A stretch of 34,910 nucleotides of DNA from Bacteroidia bacterium (lineage in GTDB: Bacteria; Bacteroidota; Bacteroidia; Bacteroidales; F082). The stretch lies in assembly GCA_030537295.1 (NCBI GenBank), contig JAUNNU010000016.1, positions 1-34,910 of the forward strand, in the 5' to 3' direction. Below the pieces are notes generated by a model. That model was not told the origin of the DNA. It ran no database searches and saw only the letters and a list, made by a program, of their open reading frames with translations. A program made the translations under genes and the position numbers. Of the stretch, positions 7,506 to 18,198 are shown piece after piece (positions within the stretch are counted from its first letter, which is position 1; each line of letters begins with the position of its first letter).

Positions 7506-7532
7506 CTCTAAATCAAAATTTATTTCAAACAA

Positions 7533-8321
7533 TTATTTCCACTGACCAGAAATTGTGACTGTTGTACCAGCTGCTGCTGTTTCAACAGTTCCCTTCGTAA
7601 CGTTGATGAGATAAAGGTTGTCATTGTATTGAGTCATGATGACAAAGTTGTAATCTTTGTTGGCCTCGCATGAAACCTCATGGAATTTTTCCACAGGAGT
7701 GCCATTGTTAAACGCATCCATTTTGTCCAATTGTGTAGTGACATCATCAAATGCGACACCTTCAACGACTGTAAGAATTGCACCTTCGACCGGAACAATC
7801 TTAGCCTTGACTTCCTTAGCGTTTGACTTCCATTCGAGACCGAACTGTTCAAGACCGGTACCTGGTGTGCCACCTGCTCTCACCCATGAAAAATCATTGA
7901 CTTCAAGACCTGCATCAATAACTGTGATGTTGACCTTTGCTGTCGCCGTGTTATTTTTCTTTGTTTTCACTGTTGCTTCAACTGTCACAAGACCGCCAGG
8001 AAGATCCATTGGTTCCGGCTCGACTGTGAATGTGTGAGTTGTAAGCTTGTCAAGAGTGATTGTTGAATCACCAAGTACTTCATTATTATAAATCACCTTA
8101 AAATAAAGTGATGTGAGAAGGTCGTTTGCATCTGTCGCAACGGTTTTGATCTGGAAGCCGACCAATTCACCAGAATAGACTTCAGTGTTCTGATAAACAT
8201 AGCCTTCGCCAGCGTTTACGAATTCGATTGTTGGGAGTTTCGGATCATCCTTGTCATCTGAGCAGCTTGTAATGAAAAGCATACCCATCAAGCACATAAG
8301 TGCCAAAGTTAATTTCTTCAT
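7533..8321 (-). CDS. Unknown Bacteroidales lipoprotein
   Basis: A 262-residue lipoprotein (signal peptide ending ITSC, then an acidic SDDKDDPK tether). The first half looks like an Ig-like beta-sandwich (residues about 30-130; VTVEATVKTKKNNTATAKVNITVIDAG). The second half begins with FSWVRAGGTPGTGLEQFGLEW. It ends in a long segment with YNDNLYLINVTKG. This two-part layout resembles small surface or periplasmic lipoproteins of gut Bacteroidota of unknown function. It stands alone between its own promoter and terminator. No catalytic motif is visible. Confidence 0.8.
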   Translation of the reverse strand: MKKLTLALMCLMGMLFITSCSDDKDDPKLPTIEFVNAGEGYVYQNTEVYSGELVGFQIKTVATDANDLLTSLYFKVIYNNEVLGDSTITLDKLTTHTFTVEPEPMDLPGGLVTVEATVKTKKNNTATAKVNITVIDAGLEVNDFSWVRAGGTPGTGLEQFGLEWKSNAKEVKAKIVPVEGAILTVVEGVAFDDVTTQLDKMDAFNNGTPVEKFHEVSCEANKDYNFVIMTQYNDNLYLINVTKGTVETAAAGTTVTISGQWK

Positions 8322-8365
8322 TTTTTTAATTTTTTAAAGTTAATATTACGTTTAAAATTTGAGTG

Positions 8366-8398
8366 CAAAGATATAGTTTTTTTTAATTGAAAAACAAT
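8366..8398 (-). promoter_or_regulatory. Promoter of the 262-residue lipoprotein gene
   Basis: The minus strand has TATCTTTG at 8373-8366 and TTG at 8398-8396, 22 bases apart. The leader to the start at 8321 is about 40 bases. Confidence 0.55.
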
Positions 8399-8412
8399 TT
8401 ATAAAATATTTT

Positions 8413-10356
8413 TTATCTTTTCCCTTTTTGAAGTTGTGCCTGCTGTTTTTGCATCTCTTCAAGACGTTTCTGGAAGTTCGATTTCTTCACAGGTTTGAGT
8501 TTCGCTTTCTCAATCTGTTTGCGGAGCTTGTCATCATCGAGGAACACTCTGAACAAGTACATCTGCAGGAACGTGATGATATTGACGAGCATGTAATAGT
8601 AGCTCAGACCTGCCGAGTAGCTGTTGAACAGGCCGAGGAACATGATCGGCATGATGTAAAGCATGAGCTTCATTCCTGGCATCTGCTGTGTCTGCATCGC
8701 CGCTGTCTGTTTTTGATTAATCCACGTGTAAAGTATTGTGGTTACAGTCATTAACAGCGTAAACAAGCTCACGTGGTCGCCGTAGAACGGGATGTTGAAC
8801 GGCAGGTCGAGGATGCTGTCGTATGTCGAGAGGTCGTCGGCCCACAGGAATGGCTGTTGGCGAAGCTCGATACTCGATGGGAAGAAACGGAAGATGGCCC
8901 ACAAGATAGGCAGCTGGAGCAACATCGGCAGACATCCTGATGTCGGACTTGCACCGGCTTTCTTGTAAAGATCCATCACCGCCTGCTGTTTCTTCATCGC
9001 ATCCTCCGGCTTCGGATATTTCTCACCGATGGCGTCAATCTCCGGCTTCAACACACGCATCTTCGCCGTTGACTGGTATGACTTGTAAGCGAAAGGCATG
9101 AGAATCAGCTTTATGATGATGGTGAGGACGAGAATCACGATACCGTAGTTCCAGCCGTAACTGCCGAGCCAGTTGAACACGTTGACAACAATGTAACGAT
9201 TAATCCAGCCCACCAATTTACCGCCGAGCGGAATCTGCTTGCTCAAGTCGAGACCATACGAATCCATGATTTTCAAGCTGTTGGGACCGAGATACATCTG
9301 CATTCCGACAGTGTTGTCTTTTTCAAGTCCGTTGAAAGGAATGTCGATGCTCGTGTACATCGTCTTCAGATAACGAGGATTCTTCGCCTTGAAATCCTGT
9401 TTCATGCCGATGGAGGCTCCGTTGAAATCGTCCTTCGCGATGAGCGCGTAACTGAAGAAACGCTGTTTGAACGACACCCATTTGAGGTTTGAACGGAGTT
9501 CTTTCTCGCCGTCCTTCTCTCCTCCCCTGTCGCCGCTCAACGACTCGACATCATCGTTGGTGAATTTGTAGTAAACATTCGAGCCGTTGTAACGGTCAAC
9601 CGCCTTCTCCTGCTTCAGCAACTCCACATACCAATTGATAGTCATGTAGTTGGTGTTGGCGGCGATAACATTTCTCATGTTTACAGTCTTGACATCGAAG
9701 TCAAGCATGTATTCATCAGGTTTCACCGTATAGACGAATTCGAGGTATTGGTCTTTATTGAAAACGCCGGCAGTGTCGGCTGTCATCGCCCTGAAACTGA
9801 TTGTCAGAGGTTCTTCACCCAAGACGATGGAATCCGTTCCGTCGTAAGCCGTATTATTAATATAAGGTGTGAAGCAGAGATCCATCGTGTTGATTGGCAT
9901 GTTCAACGCGAAAAATTCAAGATTGAATCTCGACGTGTTCTTGTCGAAACAGATAAGCGGCAGAGAGTCGTAAGTCTGGTACTCCTTGAGCAACACTTCC
10001 TTCACGTATGCGCCTTTCGACGAGAGAGTAAGTTTGAAGACATCATTTTCAACGACATAGTCCTTTCCTTCGCCTGATGCGGCGGCGGCGAACAGCCCGA
10101 AATTACGGCGAAGCACTTCATTTTCGTCAACGGCTTCTATTGAAGACATCTTTGACGCCGCTTCAGCTGCCGCTGCCTGCTGCGCCTGCACGAAACGCAG
10201 CGAATCTTCGACATAACGTATCCGCTGCTCGCGGAGAATGGAGTCCTGGATGTGCTGACGTCTTGCCAGCTCCTCTTTGGATGGAGTCATCCACACTGTG
10301 TAACCAACGAAAATCCCTATGATAAGGATGATTCCAATGACTGAGTTCTTGTCCAT
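8413..10356 (-). CDS. yidC: Membrane protein insertase YidC
   Basis: A 647-residue Oxa1/YidC-family insertase that folds and inserts inner-membrane proteins, alone or with the Sec translocon. It has an N-terminal transmembrane anchor (residues about 5-22, VIGIILIIGIFVGYTVW), and a Gln/Ala-rich linker follows. Next comes the large periplasmic beta domain (about 85-350), then the conserved membrane core with GIVILVLTIIIKLILMPF, the cytoplasmic hairpin KMRVLKPEIDAI and SPTSGCLPMLLQLPIL. The basic tail (KLRKQIEKAKLKPVKKSNF) is typical for ribosome contact. The gene starts 3 bases after pyrG ends, an adjacency I recall from other Bacteroidota, and is probably transcribed from the pyrG promoter. 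Confidence 0.97.
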   Translation of the reverse strand: MDKNSVIGIILIIGIFVGYTVWMTPSKEELARRQHIQDSILREQRIRYVEDSLRFVQAQQAAAAEAASKMSSIEAVDENEVLRRNFGLFAAAASGEGKDYVVENDVFKLTLSSKGAYVKEVLLKEYQTYDSLPLICFDKNTSRFNLEFFALNMPINTMDLCFTPYINNTAYDGTDSIVLGEEPLTISFRAMTADTAGVFNKDQYLEFVYTVKPDEYMLDFDVKTVNMRNVIAANTNYMTINWYVELLKQEKAVDRYNGSNVYYKFTNDDVESLSGDRGGEKDGEKELRSNLKWVSFKQRFFSYALIAKDDFNGASIGMKQDFKAKNPRYLKTMYTSIDIPFNGLEKDNTVGMQMYLGPNSLKIMDSYGLDLSKQIPLGGKLVGWINRYIVVNVFNWLGSYGWNYGIVILVLTIIIKLILMPFAYKSYQSTAKMRVLKPEIDAIGEKYPKPEDAMKKQQAVMDLYKKAGASPTSGCLPMLLQLPILWAIFRFFPSSIELRQQPFLWADDLSTYDSILDLPFNIPFYGDHVSLFTLLMTVTTILYTWINQKQTAAMQTQQMPGMKLMLYIMPIMFLGLFNSYSAGLSYYYMLVNIITFLQMYLFRVFLDDDKLRKQIEKAKLKPVKKSNFQKRLEEMQKQQAQLQKGKR

Positions 10357-10359
10357 TTT

Positions 10360-11994
<1,635 letters not shown>

Positions 11995-12014
11995 TTAACA
12001 TTTATTTTGACGGG

Positions 12015-12050
12015 TTGCAAAAATACAAAAAAAAATCATATCTTTGCACA
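12015..12050. promoter_or_regulatory. Overlapping divergent promoters: pyrG (-) and PPDK-like gene (+)
   Basis: Plus strand: TTGC at 12015 and TATCTTTG at 12039-12046, 21 bases apart, for the PPDK-like gene. Minus strand: TATTTTTG at 12025-12018 for pyrG, with an imperfect -33 (GTG) at 12049-12047. The two -7 elements are 13 bases apart and each touches the other promoter's -33, so both polymerases cannot occupy the site at once. Confidence 0.6.
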
Positions 12051-12093
12051 GTTTAACAATTTTTAATGCAAACTTAAAATTCAATCAAAAAAC

Positions 12094-14811
12094 ATGGAAT
12101 TTAAAATCAGGGCGAGCTACCCGAACTATTATATGATGCAGCTGTTTGCGAGCTGCGAAGGCGACATCAGCGACAACATTTTCGCTGTCGAGAACAGGCC
12201 GGCTGGCAACAAGCCCGGCACCGTAATATACCGTTTTGAGAATGAAAGCGAGAGCCATGAAATCGCTCCGAGATGGTACGACATCTATTATCTTCTCTCC
12301 AGCGACGACAAAAGCCAGAGCGAGCATTTCCTCAGGCTTCTAATCAAGGAACGTGAAGGTGATGAATCTGTCAAAGACGAATTGAGAAACCTCAGGAACC
12401 AACTGCACGCCAAAATCAGGAAATACGTCGAGGAGAATCCCTTGCACGACGACTTGTATATTGTCACTACGTTGAGCGACCCCAACCTGCATTCCGAACA
12501 GATTGTGAGCAACAAAGGCAAGATGCTTCTTGCGCTCACGAAAGAATGCTACGCCGTGCCTGACTTCTGCATCCTCACCTCGAAGTCATTCTGCCGCGAG
12601 AATCAGGAGGAGCTGCTCCGCAAAGCCATCAGGAATCTTGAGATAATGACGCAAAGCCGACTCGGCGACGACACCAACCCTCTCGTCTTCGCGATGAGGA
12701 GCGCGATGCCGCAATACATCCCCGGTCTCATGCCCACTCTGCTCAACATCGGAATGAACCGCACAGCACACAAGGCACTCATCAGGAAACACGGCCCTAA
12801 CATGGCTAACCGTATCTATCTCAACAACTTGGACAACCTGTTCGACATGCTCGGCATAACCGAGAAATCAGCTGTTGACGAGAACAAACTCACCTGCGAC
12901 GAGCAGAAGACACGTATCGAATGGATGGAATCGAAAATCATCGAACACGAGAACGGCGACACACGCCTCCTCGACGACTGTTTCTATCAGGTGCTGAAAT
13001 TCACGTATTATGTAAGAAGTTTCTATCTGAATAACAAGCAGTTGGTGATGACATTCATGCGCGGGAAGCAGGCTTATCCGTCGTTGATTCTCCACAAAAT
13101 GGTCTGGACTATCGGCAACGACAGCTCGTGTCCGGGCGTTCTTTACAGCCGCGACAGCAACACCGGAACCGGACGGCAGATCGAGACTTATCCCGACATC
13201 TTCGGCGAAGAAATCATGACGGGCAACATTTCAGCCAGAAACTGGAGTTACAGCGACAGAAAAGACATCAAAGAAAAGTTCCCGGCAGTATATCATTTCG
13301 ACCCGCTTCTTGAGAACCTCGAAAGGAAGTTCAAATCGCCGGTCACAATCGAGTTCGGAATTGAAACAATCCCCGGCAAGGCCAGTCTTTTCGCCGTCCT
13401 TCAACTCAATAAATCCGAGCTCACCGGACGAGCCGCCTTGATGTCATCGATAGAAATGCTTCTGAACAAAAAAATCTCGGAGATGACTATCGAAGATTAC
13501 AATTTATTGAAAACCAATGATTTCGATAGCAGCAATCATCTTCCAATCATTGAAAGGAAAGACATTATCGAACTGATCAGGCCTTATCACCTGAGGCAGC
13601 TTTTCTCCGACACCATCGATGACAAAGCCTTCAACGAGTTGACATTTTTCGGGAGAGGTGTCAATGTGCTGCCACGAACGGCCACCACTGCGAAGATCTG
13701 TTTCTCTTCGGCTGAAGCGACGAAGCTGAAAGGAGACGGCTTCCCCGTCTGCATCTGCAAGCAAAGATTCACGCCAGAGGACACTATCACGTTGAACGAA
13801 GTCGATGCCATCATGAGCATCACGCCGGCGGCAATACACGTCGTGACAGCCTGCCGCGGATATGGAATACCGGCCTTCCTTAACCTCGGAAACTTCGGCA
13901 TGAGATTGGAAGACAACAAGTTAATCAACGCCGAAGGTAAAGAACTGAAATCTGGAGATTGGATAACGCTTTCAAGCAAGAGAAGGACGATTTACGAAGG
14001 TCACGCCACTTTCAAACCGGCGCGATTCAGAAAATTCCTCAACGGCGATAACATCTCATTAAGCACGGAAGACAGCAAGACTTTCAATGAGTTGAAACTC
14101 GCATACACTATTTATCAAGACATCATAAACTCCAGCCACGTCAATTTCATCACCGACATCGACTCATTGGCCAGGCTCATCAGCTACGACCTGAACACCA
14201 ATCCCCAAAAGTCGAAAGATGTCGTGAACACATGGTACAACCTGAATCCAGAACTGTATCAGAATCAGGTTCTTGAAAGCAAGATGGGTTCGCATCTCGA
14301 ACAGTCGCGCGTGTTTGAGTTCTTAGACAGCGAGAAGAAAGTTGACTTCTTCAAAAGCATCATACATAAATGCAAGAAAATGAATATCAACGGGCTGGAT
14401 GCCGGTTCATTCATGCTCGGAAGATTTATCGCGAAACCGCTCCCGAAGTCTTTCTGGGAAACGTTCTCTCCCGACGAGATAGCTTTCATGCTTAACGAAT
14501 ATGTCTTGTATGAAAAATATCTCGCCGTGCTTCAAGAAGTTGGAGAGACGAAACTCATGAGGACACACAAGCAAATCATCTCGCAGAACCTCAAGGAAAT
14601 AGTTTTGCAGAACATGACGTTATATACATTCGTACCTTTGATTATGACCGACACCGACTGGGACGAAGTCGAGTGTCAGGTGAACAAACTGAACAACAGC
14701 CAAGACAACACTTTATATATAGCGCGGGCATTGTCGAAGCCACTTGATGAGATATTCGACATGACGCAGCCGTGGGTCAGAGACAAGGTAACGGAGTTAG
14801 CGAAACTATAA
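12094..14811 (+). CDS. PPDK-like ATP-grasp/phosphohistidine protein without PEP barrel
   Basis: A 905-residue protein. Residues 1-130 are unique. Residues about 135-445 resemble the ATP-binding half of pyruvate phosphate dikinase: SNKGKMLLALT, an Arg in VFAMRSAMPQYIPGLMPTLLNIG (R202), CPGVLYSRDSNTG (346-358), GEEIMTGNIS (371-380), then E420 (IEFGIE) and Q437 (VLQL). Residues about 525-640 match the swivelling phosphohistidine domain. The usual TSHAAVVAR motif is degenerate, but the phosphorylated His is kept (H582 in IHVVTACRGYGIP). The last 245 residues are helix-rich and do not look like the PEP/pyruvate TIM barrel, whose motifs are absent. It can plausibly transfer phosphate from ATP to His, but the final acceptor is unknown. 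Monocistronic, divergent from pyrG, convergent with rpoD. The family name is sure at the domain level only. Confidence 0.8.
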   Translation: MEFKIRASYPNYYMMQLFASCEGDISDNIFAVENRPAGNKPGTVIYRFENESESHEIAPRWYDIYYLLSSDDKSQSEHFLRLLIKEREGDESVKDELRNLRNQLHAKIRKYVEENPLHDDLYIVTTLSDPNLHSEQIVSNKGKMLLALTKECYAVPDFCILTSKSFCRENQEELLRKAIRNLEIMTQSRLGDDTNPLVFAMRSAMPQYIPGLMPTLLNIGMNRTAHKALIRKHGPNMANRIYLNNLDNLFDMLGITEKSAVDENKLTCDEQKTRIEWMESKIIEHENGDTRLLDDCFYQVLKFTYYVRSFYLNNKQLVMTFMRGKQAYPSLILHKMVWTIGNDSSCPGVLYSRDSNTGTGRQIETYPDIFGEEIMTGNISARNWSYSDRKDIKEKFPAVYHFDPLLENLERKFKSPVTIEFGIETIPGKASLFAVLQLNKSELTGRAALMSSIEMLLNKKISEMTIEDYNLLKTNDFDSSNHLPIIERKDIIELIRPYHLRQLFSDTIDDKAFNELTFFGRGVNVLPRTATTAKICFSSAEATKLKGDGFPVCICKQRFTPEDTITLNEVDAIMSITPAAIHVVTACRGYGIPAFLNLGNFGMRLEDNKLINAEGKELKSGDWITLSSKRRTIYEGHATFKPARFRKFLNGDNISLSTEDSKTFNELKLAYTIYQDIINSSHVNFITDIDSLARLISYDLNTNPQKSKDVVNTWYNLNPELYQNQVLESKMGSHLEQSRVFEFLDSEKKVDFFKSIIHKCKKMNINGLDAGSFMLGRFIAKPLPKSFWETFSPDEIAFMLNEYVLYEKYLAVLQEVGETKLMRTHKQIISQNLKEIVLQNMTLYTFVPLIMTDTDWDEVECQVNKLNNSQDNTLYIARALSKPLDEIFDMTQPWVRDKVTELAKL

Positions 14812-14842
14812 CGTTTTTCAATGAGTGAAAATCGGATACCCG

Positions 14843-15706
14843 TTACTCATCGTAAATCTGCATCAGGCTCACTTTGGAGCGTGTGCGGAGTTTCTTCAGG
14901 GCCTTGTCCTTGACCTGACGGACGCGTTCACGAGTCATGTCGAGCATGTAGCCGATTTCCTCCAAAGTGCATCCGTGGTTCGATTCAAGTCCGAAATAAA
15001 GGTTGAGAATCACACGTTCCTTCTCGCTGAGAACCATCAGTGAGCGTTGGATGGCGGCGCGTTCCGTCTCGCGGCTGAGGTTGCCGTCGGTGTCTTCACT
15101 GTCTTCCGGGATAAAAGTGTCTATCAACGACATATCATCGTCATCGGCAATCGGAGCATCCATCGAAACTTCTCTGGTATTGACCTTAAATACCGCTTCT
15201 ATCTTATCCACCGGCATATCAAGCTCATCGGCGATTTCCTTTGTCGTAGGCTTGCGCTGATAAAGCTGTTCGAGGTACGAAGCCGTTTTCTTGACTCGGC
15301 TCAGCAGCCCGACCTGATTCAAAGGCAGACGCACCGTCCTTGACTGTTCCGCCACGGCCTGAAGAATGGCCTGACGAATCCACCAAACGGCGTATGAAAT
15401 AAACTTAAATCCTTTAGTCTCATCAAAACGTTGGGCAGCTTTTATCAGTCCCACATTGCCTTCGTTTATCAAATCAGCCAATCCAAGTCCTTGATTCTGA
15501 TACTGTTTCGCAACCGACACAACGAAACGCAGGTTGGCTTTCACCAAACGGTCCTGCGCCGCTTGGTCGCCCTGTCTGATCCTTTGTGCGAGTTCGACCT
15601 CCTCGTCTGGAGTAATCATCTCCTCCTTGGCGATGTCAGCCAGATACTTGTCGAGAGCACCTTGCTCTCTGTTTGTGATTGATTTTGAAATCTTTAACTG
15701 TCTCAT
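14843..15706 (-). CDS. rpoD: Primary sigma factor (RpoD-type)
   Basis: A 287-residue sigma-70 protein without region 1.1, the compact form used as housekeeping sigma in Bacteroidota. Region 2 spans about 56-126 (RFVVSVAKQYQNQGLGLADLINEG, then KFISYAVWWIRQAI for promoter melting and -7 recognition). Region 3 follows, including the acidic DDDDMSLIDTFIP segment, and region 4 helix-turn-helix lies at about 247-273 (LEEIGYMLDMTRERVRQVKDKAL). It is presumably the factor that reads the TAnnTTTG elements seen in this window. It lies 65 bases downstream of the HtrA gene on the same strand. No clear separate promoter is visible in the gap. Confidence 0.95.
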   Translation of the reverse strand: MRQLKISKSITNREQGALDKYLADIAKEEMITPDEEVELAQRIRQGDQAAQDRLVKANLRFVVSVAKQYQNQGLGLADLINEGNVGLIKAAQRFDETKGFKFISYAVWWIRQAILQAVAEQSRTVRLPLNQVGLLSRVKKTASYLEQLYQRKPTTKEIADELDMPVDKIEAVFKVNTREVSMDAPIADDDDMSLIDTFIPEDSEDTDGNLSRETERAAIQRSLMVLSEKERVILNLYFGLESNHGCTLEEIGYMLDMTRERVRQVKDKALKKLRTRSKVSLMQIYDE

Positions 15707-15771
15707 TTTGTTTGTTTTTTAAATTATTTTTCAAATCCCTATGATAACTTTCATAATCATTTGTCTATCAT

Positions 15772-17259
15772 TTAATTACGATAGAACTCAAAAGTTGTCA
15801 GCCAGTTGCCTTCGGTGTCGGTGCCTTCGATGCGGACTTTGCCATTTCTGCCGCTGTTCATGGCCTTGTCGAGGTCTTTTTCATTGGAGACTTTGACATT
15901 GTTCACAGACAAAATCACGAAATCCTCATTCACACCTTTCTTTTTCATGATACCGTCTTTCACCTCGACAATCTTCAGACCGTAATTTATGCCGAGTTTG
16001 CTTTGCAATGCCGGCGACACTGGCTGTAACACGATTCCGAGCGTCTCGTTGAAGAAACTGTCTCCGTCTTTCAAGACTTCAACGTTTCCGTGCATATTCA
16101 CCAACATAACTTTTAAGTCAATTTTGTCGCCACCACGTGACACTTTGACATTAACGACATCACCCGGACGATATTGTCCAATCACTCCGATTAGCTGCGA
16201 ATAAGTATCAACAGGCAAATCATTGACACTCAATATCACGTCACCAACTTTAATACCAGCTTTCTCTGCGCCGCCGCCAGGTTCGAGGGCTGCGACATAC
16301 ACGCCTGACAAAATGTCAAGGCCTTCCCTTTCAGCCACTTCTTCGGTCACTTCCCTGACGGAAACGCCGAGATACGCACGCTGCAACGAGCCGAATTGCA
16401 GGAAGTCGCCGACAACTTTTTTAGCGATATTTGAAGGAATTGCAAATGAATACCCCTCATAACCGCCTGTGCGTGAAGCTATTGCAGCATTGATACCCAC
16501 GAGGTCGCCGTTGACATTCACCAATGCGCCGCCGCTGTTTCCGGGGTTCACAGCCGCATCAGTCTGAATGAACGACTCTATCGTGCCGTCACCTAAAATG
16601 TTGATATTACGCGCCTTGGCACTCACGATACCGGCTGTCACCGTTGAATTCAAGTTGAACGGATTTCCAACTGCGAGAACCCATTCGCCAACGTGAACCT
16701 GGTCGGAATCGCCAAACGTCAGATATTCAAGGTCTTTCGCATCGACTTTAATCAAAGCGATATCCGTGTTCGGGTCTTTCCCAATCAAAGTGGCCTGCCT
16801 TTTGTGCTTGTCGTTGAACGTGACCTCAATGGTGCTTGCGCCGTCAACAACGTGGTTGTTCGTCACGATGTAGCCATCAGGTGAGACCACGACTCCAGAA
16901 CCATATCCATCAGCCACATTTTCAGGTATCTGCATGCTTCCGCCATAAATACGCTCAAGCAACGGACCGAAGAAGTCGTAGTAACTGTTGCCCTTCGTCA
17001 CAATCTTCGTATGAATGTGAACGACAGCATTCACAGTCTTCTCCGCAGCACTGACAAAGCTGTTTTCACCACCGGTTTCGGGCAGATAAGCCACATGGCG
17101 GCACACCGCAACATTGCCATTAACACTGTTATTATCAGATACTTGAGTCATTATTGACCGCTCAAAATCCTTTTGATTTTTGAATAAAATTGACGTTACG
17201 ACCACCATTCCGATAAGGGCGACAGATAACGCACCAATTAAAAAATTAGTCCTCTTCAT
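15772..17259 (-). CDS. HtrA/DegP-family periplasmic serine protease
   Basis: A 495-residue protease and chaperone for damaged envelope proteins. An N-terminal signal anchor (residues 5-26) precedes a trypsin-like domain with the triad H136 (TNNHVV), D166 (NTDIALIKV) and S242 (PGNSGGALV). PDZ1 follows at about 290-385 (LGVSVREVTEEVAE ... AGIKVGDVILSVND) and a shorter PDZ2 near 400-490. Length and layout match the DegQ/Do family. It would be tethered in or released to the periplasm. The next gene downstream is the sigma factor. No consensus promoter was found directly upstream, so its regulation is unclear. Confidence 0.95.
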   Translation of the reverse strand: MKRTNFLIGALSVALIGMVVVTSILFKNQKDFERSIMTQVSDNNSVNGNVAVCRHVAYLPETGGENSFVSAAEKTVNAVVHIHTKIVTKGNSYYDFFGPLLERIYGGSMQIPENVADGYGSGVVVSPDGYIVTNNHVVDGASTIEVTFNDKHKRQATLIGKDPNTDIALIKVDAKDLEYLTFGDSDQVHVGEWVLAVGNPFNLNSTVTAGIVSAKARNINILGDGTIESFIQTDAAVNPGNSGGALVNVNGDLVGINAAIASRTGGYEGYSFAIPSNIAKKVVGDFLQFGSLQRAYLGVSVREVTEEVAEREGLDILSGVYVAALEPGGGAEKAGIKVGDVILSVNDLPVDTYSQLIGVIGQYRPGDVVNVKVSRGGDKIDLKVMLVNMHGNVEVLKDGDSFFNETLGIVLQPVSPALQSKLGINYGLKIVEVKDGIMKKKGVNEDFVILSVNNVKVSNEKDLDKAMNSGRNGKVRIEGTDTEGNWLTTFEFYRN

Positions 17260-17333
17260 GTTTTTAAGAATTTAGTTGAACTTATGTCTTAAATATTCTT
17301 GTTGTTTGTTTATTGCGTTAGCAAAAAATTTGC

Positions 17334-17341
17334 TACTTTTA
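17334..17341 (+). promoter_or_regulatory. Possible -7 element of the dapF operon
   Basis: TACTTTTA at 17334-17341 matches TAnnTTTG except for the last base and lies about 50 bases before the dapF start. Upstream TTTG at 17305-17308 is 25 bases away, wider than usual, so this is tentative. Confidence 0.3.
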
Positions 17342-17391
17342 CATCAAATTTCTTGCCAAAGATTTGTTTTGGCGAAACAATTTTGATTTTT

Positions 17392-18198
17392 ATGGATATT
17401 ATTGATAATCAATTTATTAAATTTAGCAAATTTCATGGTGCTGGCAATGATTTTGTGATGATTAACGCAAAAGATGTTCCTTTTGTTGCATCAGATGAAG
17501 AAATTTTTGAAATTTGTCATCGTCGCACGGGCATCGGAGCCGACGGGCTGATTGTAATTTTGCCATCAGAAAAATGTGATTTCCGCATGAAATATTACAA
17601 CTGCGACGGTCATGAGAGCACATTTTGCGGCAACGGAGGAAGATGCGTCGCCGCTTTTGCCTACAAGCAAGGAATTTCATCACAACATATTGTTTATGAA
17701 GCAATTGACGGCATTCACGAAGCTTTGGTCAGTAAAATATCTAACATAGAATACAAAGTTTCACTTTCGATGCGAGATATTGATAGTTTTGAAATTAGCG
17801 ATGAAAGGCTTCTGATTAACACAGGCTCGCCGCATTATGTCACCAAAGTGAAGGATTTAAGAAATTACGATGTCGTTAAAAACGGAGCCGCGATAAGATA
17901 TGACAAGACCATTTCTGACGGCGGTGTCAACGTTGATTTCATGGAAATCATTGACGGTCAATATTGTATCAGGACTTACGAGCGCGGTGTTGAAGACGAG
18001 ACGTTGGCATGCGGCACCGGAGTCACCGCTTCGGCGATAGCGGCGGCGTTATGGTACGGCGGCAACGACATCGACATCAGAACCACGTTGGCGACACTGA
18101 ACGTGAAATTCAAGAGAGAAGGCAGTCACATCCACGACGTTGTACTGACAGGTCCCGCGACCCATGTCTGCGACGGAGTTTATTTCTTAAGCAGATGA
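17392..18198 (+). CDS. dapF: Diaminopimelate epimerase
   Basis: This 268-residue enzyme interconverts LL- and meso-diaminopimelate, the lysine precursor that is also the cross-linking residue of peptidoglycan. The two catalytic cysteines are present: C79 in TFCGNGGRC and C206 in LACGTGVTAS. The N-terminal KFHGAGNDF signature is intact. The frame is open 31 codons further upstream, but that stretch overlaps the presumed promoter and looks non-coding, so the ATG at 17392 is chosen. Its stop overlaps the start of the acetyltransferase gene (ATGATGA region at 18195). It opens a cell-wall-related operon continuing to the TPR lipoprotein. Confidence 0.95.
   Translation: MDIIDNQFIKFSKFHGAGNDFVMINAKDVPFVASDEEIFEICHRRTGIGADGLIVILPSEKCDFRMKYYNCDGHESTFCGNGGRCVAAFAYKQGISSQHIVYEAIDGIHEALVSKISNIEYKVSLSMRDIDSFEISDERLLINTGSPHYVTKVKDLRNYDVVKNGAAIRYDKTISDGGVNVDFMEIIDGQYCIRTYERGVEDETLACGTGVTASAIAAALWYGGNDIDIRTTLATLNVKFKREGSHIHDVVLTGPATHVCDGVYFLSR

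Noticed and set aside
14821..14850. Terminator between the PPDK-like gene and the sigma factor gene
   Set aside because: Only a 6-bp pairing (ATGAGT/ACTCAT) without a U-run, and it overlaps the last codons of the sigma gene.
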